Shown piece after piece: positions 8,912 to 17,862 of a stretch of 64,000 bases of DNA. Made by a program: the position numbers and the translations under genes. Source of the DNA: Sphingomonadales bacterium (GTDB lineage Bacteria > Pseudomonadota > Alphaproteobacteria > SMXS01); the NCBI GenBank assembly GCA_022844405.1, contig JALHLV010000005.1:1-64000 (forward strand). The letters are read 5' to 3'. Under the pieces are notes generated by a model. It had not been told where the DNA came from. It saw nothing but the letters and a program-made list of their open reading frames with translations, and did no database searches. Within the stretch, counting starts at the first letter, position 1; each line of letters opens with the position of its first letter.

Positions 8912-10135
8912 ATGCTGCAAGACAAACGAGTCCTCCTGATCGTCGGCGGCGGGATCGCCGCTTACAAGGCACTCGACCTGATCCGCCGCCTGCGCGAGCG
9001 GGGCGTGCGGCTGCGGGCGATCCTGACCCGGGCCGGGAGCGAGTTCATCACGCCGCTGTCGGTTGCCAGCCTGACCGGCGAGAAGGCCTATACCGAGCTG
9101 TTCTCGCTGACCGACGAGGCCGAGATGGGCCATATCCGCCTGTCGCGCGAGGCCGACCTGGTGCTGGTGGCGCCGGCCACCGCCGACCTGATGGCCAGCA
9201 TGGCGCACGGTATCGCCCGCGACCTGGCGACCACGGCGCTGCTCGCCACCGACAAGCCGGTGATGATCGCGCCGTCCATGAACGTGCAGATGTGGCTGCA
9301 TCCGGCCACCCGGCGCAACCTGCGCCTGCTCGAGGCCGACGGCATCCTGCGCGTCGGTCCGGGCAGCGGCGACCTGGCGTGCGGCGAAGTGGGCGACGGC
9401 CGCCTCGCCGAGGTCATGGACATCGTCGCCGCCGTCGAAACGTTCTTTGCAGTCGATGCCACGGCGGCCGACCGACCGCTGGCGGGACGGCGCGCGCTGG
9501 TGACCGCCGGCCCGACCCACGAGGCCATCGACCCGGTGCGCTACATCGCCAACCGCAGCTCCGGCAAGCAGGGCTATGCCATCGCCCGGGCACTGGCGGC
9601 GCTGGGCGCCGACACCACGCTGGTTTCGGGGCCGACGTCCCTGCCCGATCCTGATCACGTGTTCACCGTGCGCGTCGAATCGGCGCGCGAGATGCTGGCC
9701 GCCTGCGAGGCCGCGCTCCCCGCCGACGTGGCGGTGTGCGTCGCCGCCGTCGCGGACTGGCGCATCGCCGACGACACAGGCCAGAAGATCAAGAAGAACG
9801 GTGGCGGCCCGCCGACGCTGAAGCTGGTCGAGAACCCCGACATCCTGGCCGGCCTGTCGGCCCGCGCCAACGACCGGCCACGGCTCGTCGTCGGCTTTGC
9901 CGCCGAGACCCAGAACGTGGTCGCCTACGCCCAGGCCAAGCGGGCGAAGAAGAATTGCGACTGGATCGTCGCCAACGACGTGTCGCCCACCACCGGCATC
10001 ATGGGCGGCGACGACAACACGGTGCACCTGGTGACCGCCGGGTCGGTCGAGGACTGGCCGCCCGCCAGCAAGTCCGCCGTGGCCGAACGCCTGGCCCGCC
10101 GCATCGCCGACCATCTGAAGGAGCCAACCGCCTGA
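8912..10135 (+). CDS. coaBC: bifunctional phosphopantothenoylcysteine decarboxylase / phosphopantothenate-cysteine ligase
   Basis: A 407-residue fusion enzyme making 4'-phosphopantetheine for coenzyme A. The N-terminal CoaC flavoprotein (about residues 1-185) has [12 protein letters not shown], the PSMNVQMW substrate motif and the [14 protein letters not shown] active-site loop with its catalytic Cys. The C-terminal CoaB (about 190-400) has [20 protein letters not shown] and the lysine-rich [10 protein letters not shown]. The length is typical. It overlaps dut by one base (TGATG), so the two are translationally coupled. Confidence 0.97.
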   Translation: MLQDKRVLLIVGGGIAAYKALDLIRRLRERGVRLRAILTRAGSEFITPLSVASLTGEKAYTELFSLTDEAEMGHIRLSREADLVLVAPATADLMASMAHGIARDLATTALLATDKPVMIAPSMNVQMWLHPATRRNLRLLEADGILRVGPGSGDLACGEVGDGRLAEVMDIVAAVETFFAVDATAADRPLAGRRALVTAGPTHEAIDPVRYIANRSSGKQGYAIARALAALGADTTLVSGPTSLPDPDHVFTVRVESAREMLAACEAALPADVAVCVAAVADWRIADDTGQKIKKNGGGPPTLKLVENPDILAGLSARANDRPRLVVGFAAETQNVVAYAQAKRAKKNCDWIVANDVSPTTGIMGGDDNTVHLVTAGSVEDWPPASKSAVAERLARRIADHLKEPTA

Positions 10136-10581
10136 TGCGCGTTTCCGTCTCGATCCGCCGCCTGCCGCACGCGGAAGGTCTCGCATTGCCGGCGTACCAG
10201 ACCGGCCAGGCGGCGGGCGCCGACCTGACCGCCGCCGTGGGCGAGGATGTCACTTTGCCGCCGGGCGGGCGCATGCTGGTTCCGACCGGCATTGCCATCG
10301 GCCTGCCGGAAGGCTATGAGGCGCAGGTCCGGCCGCGCTCGGGCCTTGCCCTCAAGCAGGGCGTCACCGTGCTCAACACGCCCGGTACCATCGACGCCGA
10401 CTACCGCGGCGAGATCGGCGTAATCCTGATCAATCTCGGGCCGGAACCCTTCACCATCCAACGCGGCGACCGCATCGCCCAGATGATCGTGGCACCCGTG
10501 GTTCAGGCAGAGTTCCACGAGGAAGACCTGACCGAGACGGCGCGCGGCGCCGGCGGCTTCGGATCGACCGGCAAGGGCTGA
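10135..10581 (+). CDS. dut: deoxyuridine 5'-triphosphate nucleotidohydrolase (dUTPase)
   Basis: A trimeric dUTPase that hydrolyses dUTP to dUMP and pyrophosphate, keeping uracil out of DNA. At 148 aa it has all five motifs in order: [17 protein letters not shown], the catalytic [18 protein letters not shown] and the C-terminal GGFGSTG that closes on the substrate. The start ATG overlaps the coaBC stop. The coaBC-dut pairing is common in proteobacteria. It is followed after 3 bases by an Rrf2 regulator gene. Confidence 0.97.
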   Translation: MRVSVSIRRLPHAEGLALPAYQTGQAAGADLTAAVGEDVTLPPGGRMLVPTGIAIGLPEGYEAQVRPRSGLALKQGVTVLNTPGTIDADYRGEIGVILINLGPEPFTIQRGDRIAQMIVAPVVQAEFHEEDLTETARGAGGFGSTGKG

Positions 10582-10584
10582 CCC

Positions 10585-11037
10585 GTGCTGAAGCTGTCGC
10601 GAAAAACCCTCTATGCGCTCGAGGCGGTGGTCGACATCGCCTACAACGCCCGCGCCGAACCGGTGCAGTCCAAGGAAATCACCGCCCGTCAGGGCATCCC
10701 GCAGCGCTACCTGGAGCAGGTCATGCAGCAGCTGGTGCGCGCCGGCATCCTGAAGGGCGTGCGCGGCCCGCGCGGCGGCTATCTGCTGGCCCGCGAGCGG
10801 CGGCGCGTGTCGGTGGGCGAGATCGTCCGGGTCATCGCCGCCATGGAGGACGAGGGCGGCAACGGCTACGAGTCCGAGTCCGCCATGGGCCGGCGGATCA
10901 TCGCCCCGTTGCTCGACTCCATCCAGCAGGACATGATGGAACGGCTCGATTCGGTGACCGTCGAGGATCTGTGCAGCGAAGCCGCGGGGACCGGCGTGCC
11001 GCGCGAGTCAAAGGATCGTCTCGACTTTACCATCTAG
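10585..11037 (+). CDS. Rrf2-family transcriptional regulator
   Basis: A 150-residue winged-helix regulator beginning (GTG at 10585) MLKLSRKTLYALEAVVDIA, with the recognition region (QRYLEQVMQQLVRAGILKGV) and wing (RGPRGGYLLAR) of Rrf2 proteins. Unlike IscR or NsrR it has only one cysteine (VEDLCSEAA), so it should not bind a Fe-S cluster in the usual three-Cys manner. It resembles CymR-type members in that respect. It sits 3 bases after dut and 60 bases before cysK, so control of cysteine synthesis is the natural inference, unproven here. Confidence 0.92.
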   Translation: MLKLSRKTLYALEAVVDIAYNARAEPVQSKEITARQGIPQRYLEQVMQQLVRAGILKGVRGPRGGYLLARERRRVSVGEIVRVIAAMEDEGGNGYESESAMGRRIIAPLLDSIQQDMMERLDSVTVEDLCSEAAGTGVPRESKDRLDFTI

Positions 11038-11097
11038 AGCCATTTCGCCGCCCGGAAGCCGAACCGAACCTATTCCGGAACTCACAAGGAGCGCCAC

Positions 11098-12062
<965 letters not shown>

Positions 12063-12063
<1 letters not shown>

Positions 12064-12854
12064 TGGACTTCAGCGACGACCAGATCGAGCGCTATGCCCG
12101 CCACATCATCCTCAAGGAGATCGGCGGCGCCGGGCAGCAGAAGCTGCTCTCCGCGAAGGTGCTGGTGGTCGGCGCGGGCGGTCTGGGCTCGCCGCTGCTG
12201 ATGTATCTGGCGGCGGCCGGCGTCGGTACACTGGGAATCGTCGATGACGACACCGTGTCGCTGTCCAACCTGCAGCGGCAGATCCTGCACCGGACCGGCG
12301 ACATCGGCCGGCCCAAGACGGCGAGCGCGGCCGAGACGCTGGCGGCGCTCAATCCCGACGTGAAGGTCGTCCTGCACGAGGCGAGGCTGAACGCGGCCAA
12401 CGCGCTGGCGCTGGTTTCGGGCTATGACCTGGTGGCCGACGGCAGCGACAATTTCGAGACCCGCTTCCTGGTCAACGACGCCTGCTATCTGGCGAAGGTG
12501 CCGCTGGTGTCGGCCGCCATCGGCCAGTTCGAGGGCCAGCTGTCCACCTACCGGGCGTTCGAGGGCGGCAATCCCTGCTACCGCTGCGTCTTCCCGGAGC
12601 GGCCGCCGCCCGGCACGGTGCCGAGCTGCGCCGAGGCCGGCGTGGTCGGCGCGCTGGCGGGCGTGATGGGCTCGCTCCAGGCCGTCGAGGTGATCAAGGA
12701 GATCACCGGCATCGGCCAGTCCATGGCCGGGCGCCTCACCATCTACGACGCGCTCGACGCGCGTTTTCGCACCCTCAAGCTGCGCCGCGATCCCGGCTGC
12801 GCCCTGTGCGGCGAACACGCCACCATCCGCGACCTGACGGCCCACGCGGCATGA
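12063..12854 (+). CDS. moeB: MoeB/ThiF/HesA-family E1-like adenylyltransferase
   Basis: This enzyme adenylates the C-terminal Gly-Gly of a ubiquitin-like sulfur carrier (MoaD or ThiS type). In 263 aa it shows the nucleotide-binding GAGGLGSPLLMYLAAAG, the VDDDTVSLSNLQRQ acidic motif, DGSDNFETR, the zinc pairs PCYRC and GCALC, and the Cys of VPSCAEAGVVG. The ATG at 12063 overlaps the cysK stop. Whether it serves molybdopterin, thiamine or another carrier cannot be told. Its placement behind cysK suggests a sulfur-carrier role, and the MoaD-like protein at 61114 is one possible client. Confidence 0.9.
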
Positions 12855-13234
12855 CCGGCATCGATAAGCTCTCGCTGGTCATCCACTCGGGCGACTATGC
12901 CCGCATGCACTACGCGCTGGTGATGGCGAGCGCGGCGGTGGCCATCGGCAAGCCGGTCACCATCCTGTTCGCCGGCACATCGGTCCAGGCGCTGGCGAAG
13001 AACTGGCGCCTGCCCGACGAGGATCACCGCGTGAAGGCCCTGCGCGTCGCCGGCTTCGGGGAGCTGCTGACCGCTTGCCGCGACCTTGGCGCCCGCATGC
13101 TGGTGTGCGAGACGGCGCTGGCCTTGTGCGAACTGAAGCCCGCGCAGTTGCGGGCCGACCTCAACCTGGAGGTGGCGGGCGCGGTCAGCTTCCTCAGTGA
13201 CGCATCGGCAAACGGCGATATGGTTTTCGTGTAA
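12851..13234 (+). CDS. DsrE-family-like small protein
   Basis: A 127-residue cytosolic protein resembling the DsrE/DsrF peroxiredoxin-like fold: an opening strand LSLVIHSGDYARMHYALVMA, then AIGKPVTILFAG, and a late GAVSFL strand. It has cysteines in LTACRDLG, MLVCETAL and ALCELKP. The third corresponds roughly to where sulfur-relay members carry their reactive Cys, but I cannot align it precisely. The start overlaps the MoeB-like stop (ATGA), making it the last gene of the cysK cluster and hinting at sulfur transfer. Confidence 0.75.
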   Translation: MTGIDKLSLVIHSGDYARMHYALVMASAAVAIGKPVTILFAGTSVQALAKNWRLPDEDHRVKALRVAGFGELLTACRDLGARMLVCETALALCELKPAQLRADLNLEVAGAVSFLSDASANGDMVFV

Positions 13235-13249
13235 GATCGTCTTAAATTT

Positions 13250-13275
13250 CGCTATCATTGACGTCAACGCTAGCG
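13250..13275. promoter_or_regulatory. operator-like palindrome before the FitA-like antitoxin gene
   Basis: A 26-base interrupted palindrome: outer arms CGCTA and TAGCG, core TTGACGTCAA, all sharing one centre, with 11 of 13 base pairs matching. It ends 11 bases before the antitoxin ATG, where autorepressed toxin-antitoxin promoters carry their operator. Confidence 0.6.
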
Positions 13276-13286
13276 AAGGATCAATC

Positions 13287-13520
13287 ATGGCCACCTTGAC
13301 CGTCCGAAATTTCGACGACGCCCTTGCCAGGCGCCTTTCCGTGCGCGCTGCAAAGAACGGCGTATCGCGGGAGGAGGAGGTACGGCGGATACTGGCGGCA
13401 GTGCTGGGGCCGGAAGATGCAGAGATATGGGCCGCCCTCGATGCCGCGCGCGCGAGGACCCGTCCACAGAAGACAGACAGCACGGATCTGGTCAGGCAAG
13501 ACCGGGACTCTCGCCGGTGA
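13287..13520 (+). CDS. FitA/VapB-like ribbon-helix-helix antitoxin
   Basis: A 77-residue antitoxin that should neutralise the PIN-domain toxin encoded immediately downstream and repress its own promoter. The N-terminus MATLTVRNFDDALARRLSVR followed by NGVSREEEVRRIL is the ribbon-helix-helix pattern of FitA-like proteins. The C-terminal part (after about residue 50) is charged and probably the toxin-binding tail. The ATG at 13287 is preceded by GAAGGA. The stop overlaps the toxin GTG by two bases. It lies between the cysK cluster and a convergent dehydrogenase, so it looks like an inserted cassette. Confidence 0.88.
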   Translation: MATLTVRNFDDALARRLSVRAAKNGVSREEEVRRILAAVLGPEDAEIWAALDAARARTRPQKTDSTDLVRQDRDSRR

Positions 13521-13939
13521 CGCAGTTCGTCGTCGACGCCAGCGTGGCCCTCAAATGGGCAATCCGGGAAAGTAAGAGCGAGAACGCCAGACGATTGGCT
13601 GGCTCCACCATGTTCGCTCCCGGCCTGATGCTGGCCGAATGCGCGAATGCCCTGTGGCGGAAGTCTCGCGTTGGAGACCTGACACCCGAGGAAGCGGTGA
13701 GCAACCTGTCGCTCATTCGGGCTGTACCAGTGAACTACATATCGGACGAGGCTCTGGCCGAAACCGCTCTCATCATCGCCCAGTCTATCGACCATGCGAT
13801 ATATGACTGCCTCTATCTGGCTCTATCCCTGCGCCAGAACGCGCCGCTGGTGACGGATGACATGCGGCTGCTCGCGAAGTGGACCGCGGCCTCCGGTATT
13901 CCGCAGCCCCTCGCGCTGGCGGATTTGGCCGATTCTTAG
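13517..13939 (+). CDS. PIN-domain ribonuclease toxin (VapC/FitB type)
   Basis: A 140-residue PIN-domain endoribonuclease. The metal-binding acidic residues are visible: Asp in FVVDASVALKW, Glu in LAECANALWR, Asp in YDCLYLAL and Asp in LVTDDMRLL. GTG 13517 is chosen because GTGA overlaps the antitoxin stop, the usual coupling in this class; upstream residues in the same frame do not resemble a PIN domain. Its stop overlaps the convergent dehydrogenase stop by four bases. The full set of catalytic residues suggests a functional toxin. Confidence 0.9.
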   Translation: MTQFVVDASVALKWAIRESKSENARRLAGSTMFAPGLMLAECANALWRKSRVGDLTPEEAVSNLSLIRAVPVNYISDEALAETALIIAQSIDHAIYDCLYLALSLRQNAPLVTDDMRLLAKWTAASGIPQPLALADLADS

Positions 13940-14922
13940 AGCAACCCCTCCAGCACCCGGTCCGGCGGGGCGTGGCCGTCGACGAAGGTCTTGATGTTGA
14001 TGATCACCTTCTCGCCCATGTCGATGCGGCCCTCGATGGTGGCCGAGCCCATGTGCGGCAGCAGCACCACGTTGTCCATGGCGAGCAGCTTCGGATTCAC
14101 CGCCGGCTCGTGCTCGAACACGTCGAGGCCGGCGCCGGCCAGCTCCTTGCTGCGCAGCATGCGGATCAGTGCGTTCTCGTCGATCACCTCGCCGCGCGCG
14201 GTGTTGACGATGTAGGCGTGGGGCCGCAGCAGCGCCAGGCGCCTTGCCGACAGCAGGTGGAAGGTGGCCGGCGTGTGCGGGCAGTTCACCGACACGATGT
14301 CCATGCGCGCCAGCATCTGGTCGAGGCTTTCCCAGTAGGTCGCCTCCAGCTCGCGCTCGGTCTCCTCGTGCACCCGGTTGCGGTTGTGGTAGTGGATCTG
14401 CATGCCGAACGCCCGGGCGCGGCGGGCGACCGCCTGGCCGATGCGGCCCATGCCGATGATGCCGAGGCGCTTGCCCCAGATGCGGTGGCCCAGCATGCCG
14501 GTGGGCGACCAACCCTTCCAGTCGCCGTCACGCAGCAGGCGCTCGCCTTCCGACAGGCGGCGCGGCACGGCGAGCATCAGCGCCAGCGTCATGTCGGCCG
14601 TGTCCTCGGTCAGCACACCCGGCGTGTTGGTGACGGTGATGCCGCGCTGGCGGGCGGTGGCAAGGTCGATATGGTCGACGCCGGTGCCGAAATTGGCGAC
14701 CAGCCGCAGGTTGGGGTTGGCCTGCACCAGCACGCCCGCGTCGATCCGGTCGGTGACGGTCGGCACCAGCACGCTCGCCTCCCTGGCAGCGGCGATCAGG
14801 TCGGCCTGGCTGAACGGCTTGTCGTCGAGGTTGAGGCGGACGTCGAACAGCTCCATCAGCCGCGTCTCGATCGGATCGGGCAGCTTGCGGGTGACGATGA
14901 CCTTGGTCTTCCTGTACGGCAT
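13936..14922 (-). CDS. D-2-hydroxyacid dehydrogenase (glyoxylate/hydroxypyruvate reductase type)
   Basis: A 328-residue NAD(P)-dependent dehydrogenase resembling GyaR/glyoxylate reductases. It has the nucleotide-binding region GKRLGIIGMGRIGQAVARRA, the catalytic Arg segment NTARGEVIDENAL, the Glu in DVFEHEPAVNP and the catalytic His in VLLPHMGSAT. The start is ATG 14922, because GGAGGG sits 7 bases before it; an ATG at 14937 would place the ribosome site inside the gene. The likely reaction is glyoxylate to glycolate or hydroxypyruvate to glycerate. Substrate choice is not decided by sequence. Confidence 0.9.
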   Translation of the reverse strand: MPYRKTKVIVTRKLPDPIETRLMELFDVRLNLDDKPFSQADLIAAAREASVLVPTVTDRIDAGVLVQANPNLRLVANFGTGVDHIDLATARQRGITVTNTPGVLTEDTADMTLALMLAVPRRLSEGERLLRDGDWKGWSPTGMLGHRIWGKRLGIIGMGRIGQAVARRARAFGMQIHYHNRNRVHEETERELEATYWESLDQMLARMDIVSVNCPHTPATFHLLSARRLALLRPHAYIVNTARGEVIDENALIRMLRSKELAGAGLDVFEHEPAVNPKLLAMDNVVLLPHMGSATIEGRIDMGEKVIINIKTFVDGHAPPDRVLEGLL

Positions 14923-15081
14923 CGAGGCACCCTCCACGGCGATGGAAACGGTCGGAAATCGAGGGATTCAGGCCCCTTCCCTCCGGCTGTGTCTAGCAGA
15001 TGTACCCTTCGGTTTCAAACCTGCAAGGGATGCGCCGGCCGTGCCCGCTTGACCGTTTTGGACGGGCGGCATAAACCTTTG

Positions 15082-15636
15082 GTGGTGCATGGGGATAGGC
15101 AGGCCATCCGCTTGAAAGCCTTCGCGAGAGTGTTGATCGGGCTATGCCTCGCGGCCGCGCTGACGCCCGCGCCGGCATCGGCGCAGACCCGGGAGGAAGA
15201 GGCCGGCGCCGGCAGCGTCACCGGCCTGCCGCTGCCCCGCTTCGTCACCCTGTCGTCGGGCAAGATCAACATGCGCGTCGGCCCGGGCAGCCGCTATCCC
15301 ATCGACTGGGTCTATACCCGCCGCGGCATGCCGGTTGAGATCATCGCCGAGTACGAGCTGTGGCGGAAGGTGCGCGACGTGGACGGCACCGAGGGCTGGG
15401 TGCTCAAGCACATGGTATCGAGCAAGCGCGGCGCCATCGTCACCGTGGCCGTCGCCACCCTGCGCCGCGAGCCCGAGGACACGGCGGCGCCGGTGCTCTA
15501 CGCCAAGAAGGGCGTGCAGGGCATGCTCGACGAATGCCGGAAGGAATGGTGCGAGCTGGAGGTGGACGGCTCCAAGGGCTGGCTGCGCAAATCGAGCCTC
15601 TGGGGCATCTACCCCGACGAGATATTCAAGGAGTAG
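15082..15636 (+). CDS. secreted SH3-domain protein
   Basis: An exported protein of about 184 aa with a signal peptide (FARVLIGLCLAAALTPAPASA, cleavage before QTREEE) and two bacterial SH3-like repeats. The first begins around FVTLSSGKINMRVGPGSRYP and ends with GTEGWVLKHMV; the second covers IVTVAVATLRREP to SKGWLRKSSLWG. Such proteins usually bind cell-wall material in the periplasm. The start is uncertain: GTG 15082, GTG 15085 or TTG 15112 (with AGGCAGG upstream). It is divergent from the dehydrogenase gene, with about 160 bases between them. Confidence 0.85.
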   Translation: MVHGDRQAIRLKAFARVLIGLCLAAALTPAPASAQTREEEAGAGSVTGLPLPRFVTLSSGKINMRVGPGSRYPIDWVYTRRGMPVEIIAEYELWRKVRDVDGTEGWVLKHMVSSKRGAIVTVAVATLRREPEDTAAPVLYAKKGVQGMLDECRKEWCELEVDGSKGWLRKSSLWGIYPDEIFKE

Positions 15637-15733
15637 CGGGCGGGCCCGCGGCCATGCCGCGCTCGGCGACCAGCTTGGCCACCGCCCGGGCAATGTCCTT
15701 GCGGCGCTGGTCCTGATCGACGTCCAACGGCAC
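15626..15733 (-). CDS. possible small ORF or remnant with a TetR-like helix
   Basis: On the minus strand a GTG at 15733 opens 35 residues reading VPLDVDQDQRRKDIARAVAKL followed by VAERGMAAGPPATP and a stop. The RRKDIARAVAKLVAERG part looks like the first helix of a TetR-family DNA-binding domain, but it ends without a recognition helix. It overlaps the SH3 gene end by 11 bases. The frame stays open a few codons upstream of the GTG. It could be a remnant of a deleted regulator, a real small protein or chance. Confidence 0.3.
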   Translation of the reverse strand: MPLDVDQDQRRKDIARAVAKLVAERGMAAGPPATP

Positions 15734-15876
15734 TTTCGCATCTCGCCGGAGGAAATAGGATGTATGTTATACAACAGCCGTCTTATATTTGGGCCGATCA
15801 AGCCGTTTAGCACGCTATCGGGCGCATATTGAGCGCGCGAGGCATAGGCTGGGCGGAGCGAACGGGGAGAACGGCA

Positions 15877-17832
15877 ATGAAACTGCTGACGCCGATCAAG
15901 CTGGGGCCCATCGAGGTCCGCAACCGGGTCGTCTCGACGGCCCACGCCGCCTATACGGATTTCTGGCAGGCCGGCAATACCGGCGAGCGGTACATGGCCT
16001 ATCAGGAACGGCGATCACAGGGCGGCACCGGCCTGATCATCCTGACCGCCATGCACGTCCACCATTCCAGCCAGATTCCGGGCCACTTCGTCTACGAGGT
16101 CGAGGACATCGCGAAGAAGTACCAGCAGATGAGCACGCGCGTGCACCGGCACGGCGCGAAGATCATCCAGCAGCTGTTCCATTTCGGCGTACAGGGCAAG
16201 TCGGACCCGCGCGACGACTGGACTCCGCTGTGGGGATTCTCCGGCACCACGTCGCTGGCGGGCGAGGTGTCGCACAAGATGACCGACGCCGAGATCGAGG
16301 AGGTCATCGACGCGTTCGCGAGGACGGCGAAGATCGTCGTCGACAATGGCCTGGACGGCGTCGAGCTGCACGGCACCCATGGCTACCTGATCCAGCAATC
16401 GTTCACGCCGCGCGCCAACCGCCGCGACGACCGCTGGGGCGAGCACCTGTATTTCGTGAAGACCCTGGCGCAGCGCGTCCGCGACGCCATCGGCCCGGAC
16501 AAGGCCATGGGCTTCCGCATCTCGGTCGACGATTTCATCAAGCCTGAAGACGGCGGCGTCGGCATCGACCGCCTGGCGGAGATCGCCAGCGAGGTGGTCG
16601 GCACCGGCCTGTTCGACTACCTCAACCATTCGGAAGGCTCCGGCGGGGTCGACTATGCCCGGGCGATCGGCTCCTATCGCCACACCTTCGGAGAATGGCT
16701 GCCGCTGACCCGCAACCTGCGCGACGCCATCGGCGCGGCAGTGCCGGTCGTCGGCGTCGGCAAGATTCCGACGCCTGACCTGGCCGAACGGGCGCTGCAG
16801 GCGAGCGACTGCGACCTGGTCGGCATGACCCGCGCCCAAATCGCCGATCCCGACCTGGTGAAGAAGCTGTGGCACGGCATCGGTCACCGCATCCGCACCT
16901 GCACCGGCTCGAACCAGGGCTGCTACGACCGCGCGCGCTATCCGATCACCTGCTTCCACAACCCGGAAGTGGGCGAGGAGAACCGGTTCAGCAAGCTGGA
17001 CGTGCCCATCGAGGGACCCAAGCGGGTGTTGGTGGTGGGCGGCGGTCCCGCCGGCATCAAGGCGGCCGAGATCGCCGCCAGGCGCGGCCACGACGTGACG
17101 CTGGTCGAAGCCGGCTCGCGCCTCGGCGGCCGGTTGAACCTGGTGGCGCCCATGGGCGATGCCGCCAACCTGCTGACCTCGGTGAACTGGATCGAGCAGG
17201 AGCTGTCGCTGCTGCCGGTCAAGATATTGCTGCAGACTCTGGCGGACGAAGCCTTTGTCCGCGATTTCAAGCCGGACGCCATCATCATGGCGACAGGGGC
17301 CGTGTCGACCAGTGACCTTGGTGCCGAGAGCGACGGCTCGATCCCGGTCATTTCATCCGACGCCGCCGCCCAGGGTCTGTTCAACGAGGTGAAATTCGAC
17401 CTGAGCGGCACGCGGGCGCTCATGGTCGACGTGCGCGCCAACTATGAGACCGCGCTGGTCATGGAGTCGCTTGCCAAGCGGGGCAGCAAGGTCACCGTCG
17501 CCACGCCGTATCTGCACTTCGGCGTCAATATCGGTGCCTCCCACCAATACGAATATCTCCAGAGCCTGCCGACGCTGGGCATCGACGTGCTGCCCACGAC
17601 CGTGGTGGCGCGCGTCCAGCACGGCGAGGCGCACCTCCGGCACGCCTTCAGCGGCGCCATCTCGCCCCAGGGCTTCGACTTCATCGTCGCCGGCAGCAGT
17701 CCCACGCCCCGCGACGAGATGTGGGAAGTGTTTGCCCGTTACGCGCCGACCAAGATGGCCGGCGACGTGGTCGCGCCGCGGTCGGCCCTCGAGGCCTATC
17801 GTGAGGGCGACCGCGCCGGGCGCACGGTGTAG
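15877..17832 (+). CDS. NADH:flavin oxidoreductase / 2,4-dienoyl-CoA reductase-type protein
   Basis: A 651-residue enzyme of the Old Yellow Enzyme/trimethylamine dehydrogenase family. An N-terminal FMN barrel (about 1-335; RVVSTAHAAYTDFW, GVELHGTHGYLIQQSFTP) is followed by an iron-sulfur region and a C-terminal FAD/NAD domain (VLVVGGGPAGIKAAEIAARRG near 385). The expected C-x2-C-x3-C-x11-C cluster motif is altered: C342, Ser345, C349, then C359 after only nine residues. The start is ATG 15877, as the protein begins MKLLTPIKLGPIEVRNRVV. A flavoprotein gene follows 30 bases later; together they suggest catabolism of an unsaturated or cyclic substrate. Confidence 0.88.
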   Translation: MKLLTPIKLGPIEVRNRVVSTAHAAYTDFWQAGNTGERYMAYQERRSQGGTGLIILTAMHVHHSSQIPGHFVYEVEDIAKKYQQMSTRVHRHGAKIIQQLFHFGVQGKSDPRDDWTPLWGFSGTTSLAGEVSHKMTDAEIEEVIDAFARTAKIVVDNGLDGVELHGTHGYLIQQSFTPRANRRDDRWGEHLYFVKTLAQRVRDAIGPDKAMGFRISVDDFIKPEDGGVGIDRLAEIASEVVGTGLFDYLNHSEGSGGVDYARAIGSYRHTFGEWLPLTRNLRDAIGAAVPVVGVGKIPTPDLAERALQASDCDLVGMTRAQIADPDLVKKLWHGIGHRIRTCTGSNQGCYDRARYPITCFHNPEVGEENRFSKLDVPIEGPKRVLVVGGGPAGIKAAEIAARRGHDVTLVEAGSRLGGRLNLVAPMGDAANLLTSVNWIEQELSLLPVKILLQTLADEAFVRDFKPDAIIMATGAVSTSDLGAESDGSIPVISSDAAAQGLFNEVKFDLSGTRALMVDVRANYETALVMESLAKRGSKVTVATPYLHFGVNIGASHQYEYLQSLPTLGIDVLPTTVVARVQHGEAHLRHAFSGAISPQGFDFIVAGSSPTPRDEMWEVFARYAPTKMAGDVVAPRSALEAYREGDRAGRTV

Positions 17833-17862
17833 AATTTTTCGGTCACGAGAGACGAGGATCAC

